Shown here in pieces: positions 22,653 through 35,199 of a stretch of DNA of 64,000 bases. Source of the stretch: Dipteris shenzhenensis. Lineage: Eukaryota; Polypodiophyta; Polypodiopsida; Gleicheniales. Each line of letters begins with the position of its first letter. The first letter of the stretch is position 1. The notes beneath the pieces are model-generated. The model worked only from the letters and a program-made list of their open reading frames with translations. It was not told where the DNA came from and made no database searches. The stretch lies in the NCBI GenBank assembly GCA_047967505.1, contig CM106540.1. The stretch is one strand, 5' to 3'. The translations under genes and the position numbers were made by a program.

Positions 22653-25600
22653 ATGCCTCCAGACCATCCTTCCACCTGGGATAGGGAAGTTTTCAGCAGA
22701 GAAAAGCTTGATCGAGCAGACAGGGATAGATATACACGAGGGGAAAAGGAATGGCCTTCCGACAGATCTCCGTCCGGTCTGTCATCCCGCAGGTCTTCTT
22801 CCGTGCTCGCCGTCAACGGAGGCCTGCTAAGCTCTCCGATCAAAAGATGGGGTTTAGGTACTTTTCAATTTGCTGATCTTGCTATATTTTGTGTGCCCTG
22901 GTGACCTAAACGTTGTTTCAAATTGGTCGCGTTATATGCCGTCCCCCTTGTTCTCATATACTGTGTGTCAGAGTAGTAATGTGAGCGGTCTAAACGTCTC
23001 TCGTCTTCTTACACTGTCGTAAAAAAAAATCATATTTTAGGTGGGTTACTTCTGGTGTGTTGCAGTCAAAAATAGTAAGCCGACAAGGCTTCTTATCCTA
23101 CGCTTCTGTTTGTTTCTGGTTGTGCAGGTCGGCGTGCAGCTGTTTTTGAGAAAGGCAGGTATGGGATTGCAGTGGGTCGTTCTTCTAGTTCTTCCACTCT
23201 TCAGGGTTCAGCTGCGGAAAACAAGAAGGGAGATACAGATTCTCGCAGCTTGTCAGGGGGCATGTATCCTGTTTATGGCTGGGGCTCCGTCACAGGAAGA
23301 CCAAGCAAAGAAGTGGATGGGCCACATTCTAGAGATTCGTGCCTCTCTCCCACCAATGATTCTAGCCCTTGGATGAAACTTGCCTCTCAACCATACGGAG
23401 GTCAAACTGTCGTTGGCTCATTGGATCAAGCACGGTCAAAGTTTAGCAATCCTTCGGGTTGGGATACACAACACAGAGAGCCAGATTTCAGAGAGAAAAA
23501 TTGGAAGCAGCCTGGATTACACCGAAGAACGGGTTTGCTCCGCAAGGTTGATTCTGGCAGAGATTGGAATTTAGGTGACACCGAGTTGGAGGGAAGATTG
23601 GACAGATATGGCAATTCTTCTAATAGGGAACATATGAATCAAAATGTTTTAGGTGGCAGCAAAGAACACTCTCGCCGTGATGGAAGGGCCCAGGATAGGG
23701 CTTTGTTGTCCTCTTTGCCTTCATGGGCTCCTGACACTGGTGCTCAGTCATTTGGGTCTAAAGTTTCTGAAAGAATAACAGCTGTCCAACCAACTCGACA
23801 TGGCTTTGGGCACAAATCTACTCGGGAAGGTGTAGGACATGTATCGCCTAGGAAACGGCCACGTCTCATGTGGGGTCAGGGACTTGCAAAATATGAAAAG
23901 GACAGGGTTGAGGAGGACCCAGCAGTTGGCAAGAAGTTTGAGGAACAGAGTGAGGGGGACCCAGCAGTTGGTAAGAAATTTGAGGAAGGGAGTGAGGAGG
24001 ACCCAGCAGTTGGCAGTAAGTGTGAGGAAGAGAGGAGCAATGGTTTCGGCAGTGTGATGCCATTAGATAGACCTACTGGAGGCAATGTGGTTCCTTCCAG
24101 CCAGTACAATTGTCGTCCATGTGCAGATCAAAATCATAATTCCGGTGAGAATTTGTAAGCTATTGATGCAGTGTCCACTTAATCAGGGTCTTTTGCATGT
24201 TTCCCCCAAACCTAATGTCAATGTGAGCCCAGAGCAAGATTGCATTTTGTTGTGTCACAAGTCTTCCATGCCATAGAAATCCAGTTTACTGTCGCTTAGA
24301 TTTTCAATTCTTGGTTGCATAATATGTTTAGTAGTCTGGCAATGTTTTGCTCAAGCTACCTGGTTTTGCCCTGAGTTTCTCTTCCTTTGGTAGAAGCCTG
24401 CTTTCTGAGGGGCTTTTTTGCAGTGCTTCAAATGCTTCTTGGTCTGCGGGTTTCAGTTTTATTTGTGGTTTGCGGTGTTGCGATTCTCTCCTCCATACAT
24501 AGTATCTCATCGTTCTCCATGTATGGGTGCGATGCAATGTCATTTTTATGGAATATTGGTGTGTAAAGTGATTGATTTGATATGTTTGCAAAATAGACAT
24601 TAATTGTACAGCACTGTTGCATAGGTTGTGGTGTTTGCCTCCTATTGTTTATACTATTCCCTTGATTGCATATTAAATTGAATAGGACTAATGAAAAGGG
24701 AACTTGGTGGTACAGGTTCCATTGTATTTGCTACTGGATGTGCGGAAGTGTTCCCTTCAAGACTTCAAGAGAGTACTATTTGTGCCAGCCAGGAAACTTC
24801 AACTGGGAAAAAGATGGCTGGTGAACAGAATGGCATTTTTAGAAATTTGGAATCACGGCCAACAAGTTTTGAGCACTGGACATCAACAACTTTCTTTTCT
24901 CAAACCCCAATGCTCGAGGATGATCAGGCTCTTCTTGCCAGCTGTGAGGATTTAGATAAAGAGTTGCTTATGGAGCAGGTTGAGAAAGTAGAGGTTGAGA
25001 TTGATTTTGTGGAAAAGGAGCTTGTCAAGTTGGAAAATCAGTATGAATATGTTGAGGGAGATCATTTGAACATAGTGGCAGCTCAAGACTCCAATGTACA
25101 TTCTGCAAGATATGCTTCCAAATTTCCAGCTAAAGCATCCAGTACTCAGCAAGAGGTTTTAGGCTCTCCAGCTTGCTCGTCACATATTGCCTCCAAAGAA
25201 GGCGAGACTATGGAAGATGTGACACTGCATTCAGAGGATCATATAAGCAAGGTTTTGGTGCAGGAAGTTGAAGTCACAGATCAGAATGTGCAGAATGTGG
25301 CCTCGGGACATACTGCAGAAATTGCAATGGGAAGTCTCATGGCTGATTGTGAGCAAGGTGGAAATTGTTTTTTAAGAAACCTGGGCATTGAATATCTTCC
25401 TGTGGAACCCCAAAAAAAATTGACTTTTGAGGCTGATCAGATAAATTTCCCCCCTGCAAAAAAGGAAGGTGATCAGGGAGTTAATGTGCAACTGAAAGAA
25501 AGATTTGTTTCTTGCATCTTACAAGCAAACCAAGAAATGGCAAAATGCTCTTTTGATAGTTTATCTCACCTGCTTCCTAACTGTCGTCCCAATGGCATAA

Positions 25601-28600
25601 GGAAGCCCCATGAGAACGGGAAGGTTTATGGAAGCCCTCAAGAGGCTGAGGTCTGGAAACTCAATATAGAAAGCCATGAAAGTAAAAGGAAGTTTTTGGA
25701 GCGGAAAGCTGCAGAGAAGAAATGCTTTTTGAGATTTTCGGAGATGGTTTTGGCTGTTAAACATAGGGCTTTGACAGAGTTTTGGAAGGAGGAATACGAT
25801 GTCAATAGCCAGTGGAAAGATAGTGCAAAGGGTCTTCGTTGGTGGGAGCATGAACAACATAATGACAGTGCTCCCCCAATAGAAGGGTCATTTGTGAGGC
25901 AACACCATGTTACATGTAAGCTTATTTTCCATGAGTTTTTGTGATGGAATTGAATTGAAATACAAAATTATCATGCCTGACTTTGAGGGTATGAAATAAT
26001 GAGTGTTGTGTTTTCAAGCTGTGCCTACCATTTTGTACAATGGTTAATCATGTTTTGTGCAATGTTTTTTTCCCCAGAGAAGAGAAACAATTTGTCCAAT
26101 GTTCTAATGAATTTTATTGAAAATAGAAACTTACTTGTCTGACTTCGAGAGTGCTAAGCATATGCTGTCTGTTGTTTTATTTTTCCTTTGCATAGGCTTG
26201 ACAGTGCCTGATGCTGCTATTGGAGAGGTTCAAGTTCTTGAAGAGCCACAGCCTCTTTTTGGTCATCAAAGAGCTTTTCTGCGAATGCCGGCAATGTTTT
26301 TGGATGATAAGGAGAGAGATTTTCATAGATTCGTTTCAAACAATGCCTTGGTTGAGGACCCGCTCGCTGTAGAGCAAGAACGAAAGGTCATGAACCCTTG
26401 GTTGAGGGATGAGGAGAAAATTTTTCTGGATAAGCTTTCTTTATTTGGTAAGAACTTCAGCAAAATTGCCTCGTTTCTTGAACATAAGACAGTTGCTGAT
26501 TGTGTTGAGTTTTACTATCGAAATCAGAAGTCCGAAGATTTTGCAAGGGTGCATGCTAGGTCTCAGTTGAAAAAGCAGAGAGGCTATTCCCGAGCTGGTG
26601 CCTCATACCTTGTGACTACCACCACAGCTAATAGTAGACATCGAGATATTGGTGCTACTCGTGCTGAAGGTCTAACATTAGTGGCTGCTGCTGCAGCTGC
26701 CATGTCTAACCCAAGAGAATTTTCCAAAATGGTCAGGAATACAAATTCGATTGTTGAATGTGCTCGACACCTTTCTACTGACTCTCAACTTTTAAATACT
26801 CCATCCAAACTGAGTAGGTGGAAGGAAGAGTGCAGCATGAATGATGTCTCTGCTCTTGTAATTTTGTCGACTGCAGCCACAAGCTTTTCTCCTGCTACTG
26901 ATCCCAGTTTGCGTGCCTATAGTGATAAAAAGTCAAACAAGCAGGGATCCAACTTGGTTAAGCCTGTAGGGAAGGGTTACCATGGACAGCAGCAATCAGG
27001 GTTAAAAGGAGCCCGGAACATGCATGCCCGCTTTTTGAATGGTTCTAGTGAAGGATTAGATTCCCTGTGGACTGACAGTGAAAGGGATCTTTTCACTAGC
27101 GCTTTGGCCATGTTTGGGAAGGATTTCCATAGGATTTCGTTAAGCGTTGGTTCTAAAAGTCAGGGTCAATGCAAAGCCTTTTTCAGCAAATCACGAAAGC
27201 GCTTGGGTCTGGATCAGTTGGTTGAGCGTTATAAGGCAACTTTACAAGCTGACAGAGACCTCAGCATGGATTCAAAACCTTCCCAGAATGCTGATGCAGT
27301 CGTAAGTATTGGAACAAATGATATATATTGCAAACCATCCACACAAGAGATGGAGAGTGTGCAAGGGGAAAGATCAGAACAGCAGGTAAAAAATGAGGAC
27401 AAGGTATCAGATGTGGAAGTATCCCTGGAGACTGAATCAAGCAATGTGCTTAAGGCCCAGGGTGTAAATCAAGATGCCGAATTTAGTGTTGTAATAAGTG
27501 CATTGAAATCCTTGCAAGCTGGGACATTGACCACTGATAAAATGCCTGACTCTGGTGATGCATGTAAAACATTGCCAAGTGCCTCTGATGATGCTGTGAA
27601 AGAACAGTATTTTGCTGCCAACAATGGGTTAATGCCAACAGATACGTCTCAGGACTCCTGTCTTATCAAAGAAGCTCGAGTTGATGCTGTCCAAAGCTGT
27701 GCTCAAGAAACAAGTTTAGTAACAGTAGGGACATTGGTATCCAATACTGAGCCTGTGATTATCAAGATCAATCCTATTGCAGCTCCTAACACTGTGCAGG
27801 ATCTTTTCAACACAGCACCTTCTCTTGTCCCTGTCTGTGGGATGTCGGCACCTTTGTTGAGTGCTCTCACAGCTGCCCCTCTGATGCAGCCTGCGCTGGT
27901 GAAAAAGAAAAGCCCAAAAGTGATGGAGAGCAAGACCAGGAAAGAGCCAACGTCGTGGACCCAAGAAGAAAAAGAAAAGTTCATTGACATAATCAGGAAC
28001 CATGGTAGGGATTGGGCCCTTTTGCATGAATGCTTGCCAACAAAGTCTTTAACTCAAATCAAAACTTATTATCAGAATTCAAAGGCAAAACTGGGGCTTG
28101 CACTTGAAAGGACGCTGAGTGGTAGTGGAAGAGGTGATCCATCAAGGAAACGCAAGGCAGAAGATTCAGATGTGAACAGCAGTGCTGGATCAGGTCGGCC
28201 ACAGAAAGTAGCTTTGCAAGCTGATGAGAACTACTTCAGGGTCAATCTAGGAGCTCTAGAAAGTCCTGAAGCTCTCACATATTCTACTCTTGGCAGAAAT
28301 TCAGCTGAAGTTCGAGACAGTACGATTAGTCCACAAAACATTTTGCATCCTGCCTCAGCCATTACCTCTATGTATAATCCTCCCTTTTACATTTCACCCA
28401 GCCTTTGCCCTGTACAGCCATATGTTCATCCTACTTCTCTGAACACACAACGGGTGGTTAATCACCAGGAACCACAGCTGTCTATGGAACCTCTAGTTCA
28501 ACTGCTACAGCAGCAAACATCTATTCACCAGCTACAGCAGCTGCAGACTCTGCCTATTCCTGTGGTGGAGCATCTCCTTAAACTAGCAGCCCTATACCCA

Positions 28601-29440
28601 CAGCAATTAAACCCCCAGGCTTTACTCCAGCACCAACAGCAGCACCAGGGAGTGGTACAGCACTTGCAACAGCATGTACCGGAAGGAGTTTTCGTTCAGC
28701 AGCAGGTGGAGCCTCAGCTTGTCCAGGGGCATCGACAGCAACAGCTTCAGCTTGAGGCTCAGCAAGTTCCATACAAGCTTCAGCAGGTTTCAAGTCACAA
28801 TCAGATGCATTCCCAACAACCACCGTCGACTCAAGGTGTACCTATGCAAGTTGTGTGCCAAGAGCAGGTGACAGGTCAATCTAAATCTTCGTGTCTACAG
28901 CAGCAGAAATCACTGCAGTTTCAATCTCAGCTTTATGATATTCACTCAACCTTGCAAGGTTTGCTTCAGCAGCAGCAGACAACCCAGCAGCACCAGCTTC
29001 AGCAGTCCCAACTTCACTTTCAACCGTGCCACCTGCAGCTTCAGTGGCCACAGCAAGCTCAGCAGCATGTGCAAAAGGAAATTTCTGGCAATTCTCAGTT
29101 GCAGCTGCCAAATTTCCATCTTCATCATGAGCAATTAAAGCAGCAATCTTCTCTAGGCAGGGGGGTCGTGCAGGTGTTGAGTGCCAACTCAGAGGTCCTA
29201 GGAGGAGTCAACTCTGATCTTCAGAATGAAGTCAGGGTTCAACAACATAACTTGGAAGAGTTCCAGAAACCACATTTGGTTTCCCATGTATCGGCCCAAG
29301 CACCCTCAAAACACCAGGCCACCTCGGAAGCACAAGCGATTGCAGGTGATGTAAAACTCTTTGGTCAACCACTTGGATTGGAGCCAGTGACCAGCTCTCT
29401 GCACACTAATTCTAAGGACTCCAGCAGCACTGACTTCTAA
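22653..29440 (+). CDS. PWR: POWERDRESS/NCOR1-like SANT-domain corepressor
   Basis: Homologue of Arabidopsis POWERDRESS, a nuclear partner of histone deacetylase HDA9 that promotes H3 deacetylation. My model has four exons: 22653-22857, 23128-24144, 24686-25915 and 26196-29440. All introns are GT-AG and in phase, giving 1,898 codons. The start is set by MPPDHPSTWDRE, which matches the family N-terminus; an in-frame ATG at 22584 is not conserved. Family landmarks are RLMWGQGLAKYEKDRV (exon 2), an acidic coiled coil (ELLMEQVEKVEVEIDFVEKE, about 24958-25040), LRMPAMFLDDKERDFHRFVS before SANT1 (about 26393-26535), SANT2 (about 27056-27220), SANT3 (about 27949-28098), a Gln-rich tail and GDVKLFGQ (29345-29368). 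The third SANT carries SLTQIKTYYQNSKAKLGL. The C-terminus is uncertain because the frame ends at 29440 while protein-like sequence continues in another frame. It is the only gene here without internal damage. Confidence 0.88.
23916..24041 (+). repeat. In-frame triplication of 14 codons in exon 2
   Basis: A 42-bp unit starting gacccagcagttgg occurs three times (from 23916, 23958 and 24000), encoding DPAVGKKFEEQSEG and two variants. It lies directly after the conserved GLAKYEK motif of the SANT-domain protein. Confidence 0.9.
28490..29135 (+). repeat. CAG-rich, glutamine-rich coding stretch
   Basis: Scattered runs of cagcag and caacagcag encode a Gln/Leu/His-rich segment (for example LQQQTSIHQLQQLQ and LLQQQQTTQQHQLQQ). 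This is a low-complexity tail of the corepressor, not a pure trinucleotide expansion. Confidence 0.8.
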
Positions 29441-30318
29441 TGTAGCTTTGTCTGCAGCCTCCCTTAGCTTCAGCACAGCAAAATCTGCGGTGGATATACC
29501 TGTTGAAGACTATCGGACAGTCGGGAACCCTTTTGTACAACGGCAATGTTGGCCTAACACATGGCTGGCTGCATCTGCTGGGACATCTGCTTCAAGTAAT
29601 ATTGTGCCCCTTATTAGACAAGGGAGCACTACAGCAAGACCAGTGGTGACTGAATCAGTGCCCCATGGTGGTCAAAACTCTGTTGCATGTATGGCTAAGT
29701 GGTTGGCTCAAGGGGATGATTGTGCCAATGACCTTGCTAGTTTATCATCCCATTCGCCAGGAATACAGGAGGGGAGAAGCTTTCTTAGAGTGCTTCCGAG
29801 TTTCCACTGTTGGCTTGCAGATGCAGCAAGCTCTCATTGTGTACAATCTAGAGAGCTAGACAGATGTGACAATGACAGGACAGGACGGGATCGATTGGGG
29901 GGTATACCACTGGGGGAAAATAAAGGGACAGATTTCAATCCAGTCTCTGTGACAATGGCTGAAGGGCAGATGGCTACTTCCCAGCATGTGCCACATGTTT
30001 TAGATGCTTTGATGGTACTCTGGCAGTACCAGTGGCAGATCAACTGAAGAATTTCTGAGTCACTCTTGGCAAGCTCTATGTAGGGATCCCTCTTCAGTGG
30101 AAACTAGTAAAGCCAGTGGAACTCTTTGGCAAACCTGTAGTGGAAAGCCAGAAATTCTGCAGCATCTAAGGGAGGCCCTTTCTAATTCGCTGCCCCATCT
30201 CATGCAACCTGAGGCACATACTGACACTCAACGTGGTTTCGCCCCACCATCCAACCTAGTAAGCTCAAATGAGTGTGAATCGAGAGACCAAGATGGCAAT
30301 AGGGATGCAGCAGGATAA
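29391..30318 (+). CDS. Probable 3' coding exons of the SANT-domain gene
   Basis: A different frame is open and protein-like from 29391 to 30047 (VALSAASLSFSTAKSAVD, then CMAKWLAQGDDCANDLASLS). A further frame is open from about 30013 to 30318 (EEFLSHSWQALCRDPSS, ending QDGNRDAAG). A consensus donor at 29346 (GCAG|GTGATG) and an acceptor at 29457 (TTTGTCTGCAG) would join exon 4 to this frame in phase and give about 2,063 codons, but would remove the conserved GDVKLFGQ motif. The last switch near 30013-30040 is unresolved. Alternative splicing, an indel in the assembly or real decay are all possible. I do not recognise the family's usual C-terminal motif here. Confidence 0.4.
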
Positions 30319-30569
30319 AACCTTTGAGAAAACGAAATGAGGTGGCAGGAAATTTCAAAATGAGGTGGCCTGGCATGCCAAATTTTCTAAGCTACCAGTC
30401 ATCAGCTTCAAGGTACACAAGCCAAGCAGTTGTTTTGTTGCGTGCAGCACTGGTGGCTCTGCCTTAACTTCTGTGTTTTATGAGGCTTCACTATGAACAC
30501 TGGTAGTGCAGTGGAAGGTAATGCTTTGAGCATCTGAGTTACATTGTCGTCTGCCTATTTGTCAGAACC

Positions 30570-30803
30570 TGCTCAACTATGTGTGGGTGTGTGGATTTGT
30601 ATGTGTGAGAGCTTACTTTTATACTATGGTCTACACCCACTGTTGGGCACTGATGACGTCAGTGGGGATGTCATAGTAGCTAGTCCCTGCGATGAGTTTA
30701 TGGTTTTCAATCTTATGAGTGACTCTCGTGAGATTGAAACTGCACTATGTTGTGTTTTTAGAGGATGAGTTTGGGAATGTTCCTGCATTCATCTAGGTAT
30801 ATG
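30570..30803. repeat. Direct duplication in putative 3' UTR, copy 1
   Basis: Block starting tgctcaactatgtgtgggtg and ending catctaggtatatg. It repeats at 31121-31362 with about 95% identity by eye. It lies downstream of the SANT-domain coding sequence. Confidence 0.9.
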
Positions 30804-31120
30804 CTTCTGCCGTATTAGCGGACATGCAAATTTCACGTTGTGAAGTTTTCGTCCAAGTTGCGGCCTGCTGGTATGGCGATAATTCTTTCTATCTTAAATG
30901 GTGCGTTGCCCTATCAGCTAGATTTAGATTTAGATGCTCGTTTGGGAGAGACTAAAATGAAATCGTTTAGACTTCACAAGCAGTTGTAGCTTGAATGAAG
31001 AGATTTGGACTACTTTTTGATTAGCCTTCTCCTTTAGTGCTAGCCTTCGTCATGGCTGAGTTTGTCCTTCACCTCCGGAGTGCGGACAGAAACTCAGTAC
31101 GAAGACTTTGTATAAATGGA

Positions 31121-31362
31121 TGCTCAAGTATGTGTGGGTGTGTGGATTTGTATGTGTGAGAGCATACTTTTATACTATGGTCTACACCCACTGTTGGGCG
31201 CTGATGATGCCAGTGGGGATGTCATAGTAGCTAGTCCCTGCTATGCGTGATGGAGTTTATGGTTTTCAATCTTATGAGTGACTCTCGTGAGATTGAGACT
31301 GCACTATGTTGTGTTTTTAGAGGATGAGTTTGGGAATGTTCCTGGATTCATCTAGGTATATG
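31121..31362. repeat. Direct duplication in putative 3' UTR, copy 2
   Basis: Second copy of the 235-bp block, with an extra few bases (atgcgtgatgg) near 31241. Downstream sequence to about 31760 is AT-richer and could include the polyadenylation region of the gene. Confidence 0.9.
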
Positions 31363-31760
31363 ACTCGTTTCTGTTCTGGCAGGTGTATGCCCCAGGAGCA
31401 GAAGAAGGAAATGCCCCAGGAGCAGAAGAAGGAAATGCTGTGATGTGGATTGCTGCACGATGCTGCACAGAGCTTGAGTGCAGGATTGTGCCAAGCCCGT
31501 GAGAATTGTCCCAGGTTTGATGAAGCCTTTGCCATTTCCCCTCTTGGTTCTCTTCTGGGTTGGGATGAGTTTCCTTCCTCTTTCAGGCAGGAAGCTTTGT
31601 AGTTGCTCTCTCTGGAGAGATGCAAATAGGCTTTTATGCCATCTGTAACGGGAGCATTCATGGGAGCATTCATGGAAGCTGTTTTCCAGCATCCTGAGTG
31701 ATTTTGTATAAAACTGTTCATATTCCTAAAGAATGTTGATTGTAAAATATACCCCATTAA

Positions 31761-32595
31761 ACCCTCTACTTGTTATTTGTGAGCTATTTTGAATTCGAAT
31801 TTGGCATATGCCCATTTAAGGGCTTGTGGTACATTGGAACAATGCTTGGTTGCAGTTGAAATATGCCCTGATTATCAGTTTTGCAAAAATTTGACGTGAA
31901 GGATCATTTAATAGCTGTCTTTCTGATGTACATGTACAGCAAGCAATGCCCACCTTTATGTTCTTAGTTGTAACTAGACATAGAACAGGACATTGCATCA
32001 GGGCTGATATTATGCAGGCCAACAGGGTATTAGGACTGGCAACTAACGGGCTAAACAGATGAGGTGGGTCCAGCCTCCAGGCCATTTGGAACTAAGTAAA
32101 ACTGAGAAGGGGTCAGGCCAGGTAGGTGTGATTGGCCAGAAAGGCATGCATTCGAGAGCAGGCAGCAGCAGCAGCGGTGCAAGTAATAATTCTGGACGCA
32201 GCAGGTTGATACTCTGCAGCAAGCAACATTCAAAGCAAGCAGCAGACCTTGCAATTGAAAAGCAGTGGGAGAGGGAGGAAGAGTGGAGGCAGAGGGGAGA
32301 CAAAGGCATTCTCTGGGTGCGGGAGGAGAGCTAGAGGTATTCGTAGGACAGGGGAGAGGGCAGCGTAGCAGAGATATAGGTTAATGAGGTCGATTATTAG
32401 CAAAGGAAGGGCAAGGCGAGTGATCGTTTAATTAATTAAGAGGAAAGAGTCGAATAGGAGCTAATAGTATGCATCATGGTTGTCATTAGATCATGGCTTG
32501 TGCATTGTATTTAAATTATTAACACTGCCTTCCAGGCAGTGTACATTTTCTTTAAAAAAGTGTCCCCCACAACCTTTTGCCACATGGATTCTTTC

Positions 32596-32641
<46 letters not shown>

Positions 32642-34192
32642 CCCCCCCCCCTCCCTCTACGTCCCCCTCTCCCTCCCTCGCGAGCAGTCCTTCTCTGCAT
32701 CCCTTCCTCCCGTAGCAGTAAAGGCAATGCTCAAAATCCACTAGTTCTTTGTGCTTCTCATGATATGATTCTATTGAAACATTACATCCCTTGAAGTAAT
32801 TGTTTGCCATGAGATAATATAGTTTATAGGCTTTGTCATGTTCACTGTAGCCACCAAACAATGCATCTCCTTGATTTCACGTCCAACTTAAAATATTTTG
32901 TAATCATCATACATGTTAGCATTCAAAAAATCCTTGAATGCCAAATATTTAGTTAGCCCATAAAAGATTTAAAACTGTCATGATTTGGTATATGCTTTTT
33001 ATTTTTAACATTTTTTGGCTTGCCCCAAGGGGGGTAGGGTATAGTGATCGGGTTGCGTTGTGGAAGCTAAAAATTCATTTTTAATAAAATTTAATATTGT
33101 GCGAGTTTTGATTGGTTGACTGTCATTTTTACTAGGTGTGTTGTTGGCTGCGCCACCCACTTTGTGCATGTGCCTCTTTGATTGGTCGAGCCAAGCCATT
33201 CATGCATGGCCTCTCATTTGACCAACAGCAAATTTGGGAGTCGTTGCATCTTCGAATTGCGTAGTATGTTCACTATCGGTGAATTCGGGACTCATTCCCT
33301 TTGAGAGAAGGATCGTCACCCCATGCGCTATGTGTTTTGATTCGTTTGCTTTACATAGTTGCATATGCTATGCTTCATTAGGTCTTCTGGGCTGGCCTTG
33401 CACCGTCTGAAAATCCCTACATCATTGCTCTGGAGAGGAGTGTGTCCTTTTGGGATCATTGGCTGCCTTCGTGGTTTGCTTACCATGTAAGCACGTTGTT
33501 GTTTTGATCACCTGTTTCCTTGTTCCAATGAGTCGGTGTCTTGGTGTTCCTATAAATCTTGCAACGTTTTTGTACCTAGAGTGTCTCCTTCACTTGGATG
33601 TTCAGGGATCATCTTATTCATGGCTTCCCAGCACGAGGTGCTTGCCGAATCCATGGAAACTGACAGCATGACTTTCGAGTGAGGTCAGATTGCCATGCTG
33701 CGCATGTGAAATACTACTTCATTCTTGACTTCGTTATTCCTTCCACTTGCCAGCGCTTCTTGCTTGCTTCCTTCCGTTCTTTTCTTTTTATTACCATGAC
33801 TTAAATCATGTATACTTCGTGTGTCTAATTTGACTTCGTGCGATCTCGGGTGCGTTCCAGAACTAGGGAAGAGGTTCTACCCTAAAGTTGAGGGATCGGT
33901 GATTCCATCGGCTCCTCGAGAAGCAAATCGTAGCGTTCACCTTGCTTTTGCCTGGGGGTAATCCTTTCAACTAGTACTTCGTATGTTATTATAGTAGACT
34001 TTTTGGAATATTTGCTAAGCTGTTTTCATTTTCTTAGTTGACAATCCGGTGGGAACAGTGAAGAAGTAGGAGGACGTAGAAGAAGATGATTGCTCTATGC
34101 ATGATGCAAGTAGCCCATCAGTGCATCCCCGGGTGCGCGACGTTCACCTTTCTTTCTCCAATTGTGGACATGTTCCAGTGTAGCCTCCTTCC
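31761..34192. other. Intergenic, no supported gene; (CT)n at 32599-32639
   Basis: A pure CT repeat followed by a run of C lies at 32599-32652. The Ser/Arg/Glu open frames across it come from the repeat. The rest shows short open frames only; I recognise no family. Confidence 0.4.
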
Positions 34193-34689
34193 TTGAACGT
34201 TGATGCCCCTCTATCCATTCGTATGATTAACGTCGACGCCGAGAAGATTGATGAGAACGTGGCTGACCCTGGTATACGTAATCTCAGGGATGCTTTTCCT
34301 TTGTCGTTGCTTTACAACTTTGTTTGGATTTCGCTTGTTTTGACTTTATTCTTCTATTCAGACACCGTGAGTGGGATTGGGATGATTGCATGCGGTAAAA
34401 GAGTCGCAGAGAAGGGGAAAGGCATCTTGATAGAGAGTCTGGCTGCCAAAAGACCTCGAAGATCTTTAAAGAAGCATTCCAGGTGGTTGCGAAAGACGGC
34501 TACGCTAAAGGGGGACATTGACTTTCTAGCTGCTGTGGTCAGCCCGTGTTTAACCTTCTTGTGCTTAGCTTACACACGTAGATGGTGCAGGTTTTTACTT
34601 ATAAATCCTAGATTGTGTGCATATTGCACAAGCCATGCAGGCTGTCGTTACGAGTTAACAATTTCAGAGTAGCCGTAGTAGTCCACAAC
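34193..34689 (+). other. Unassigned open frame with basic nuclear-signal-like stretch
   Basis: A 159-codon open frame (34193-34672). The middle is hydrophobic (LLYNFVWISLVLTLFFYSD). A basic segment KRPRRSLKKHSRWLRK then resembles a nuclear localisation signal. No domain is recognised. It borders degraded retroelement scraps and has no clear start context, so it may be a fragment of a mobile element or chance. Confidence 0.25.
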
Positions 34690-35115
34690 ATGTCACCAAA
34701 GAATTGATTTTCACATTCATCCTGATAGAAGAGAAAATTTGTGTCAGATTTCTTGTTCAGTTGCGTAGAACATTGCAGAAACGTTGTACACAATTTTTTG
34801 TCTATTACACACTTGATTTTCTGTTCGTGCATCTGGGAGGCATTCAACGGAATGGCCATGTGAGCTAGGAGCCGCAAGTGGTGTCCATGCCACCAAATCT
34901 AGCCCAAACACTCCTTCAGGTTGACGTATCGGGTGCCTGCATGACCACCGCCACCTTGTCGGGATCTATCGGAATGCCTTTTGCACTGATAACATCCGAG
35001 CAAGCGGCCACTGCGGAGCACAAATGTGTTGGGATGTTCTTTGTCATATTTATTGTTCGTGTTACGTTCAAACGAGCACTTTGCATTTATACCAGCATTG
35101 AATGGCATCACAACT
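34690..35115 (-). pseudogene. Ty3/gypsy RT-RNase H connection fragment
   Basis: Minus-strand reading in shifting frames gives VLRSGRLLG, then SAKGIPIDPDKVAVVMQAPD and, further on, LLAHMAIPLNA. This resembles the segment of gypsy polymerases just after the catalytic palm (usually LLGHIVSxxGIxxDPxKVxAI). It is short and broken by several frame changes. It is a plausible gypsy scrap, but not strong on its own. Confidence 0.45.
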
Positions 35116-35199
35116 GTAGTAGTAGGGGGGAGCCTTTTGAGGGAGCCATCACTCTCCTACCAGAAACTAGCATCACATGTTATCTTCTGTGGCTTCATC

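Noticed and set aside
26117-26195. Upstream start of the long exon-4 frame
   Set aside because: This part lies in the intron; the acceptor at 26195 joins exon 3 in phase and the conserved sequence begins after it.
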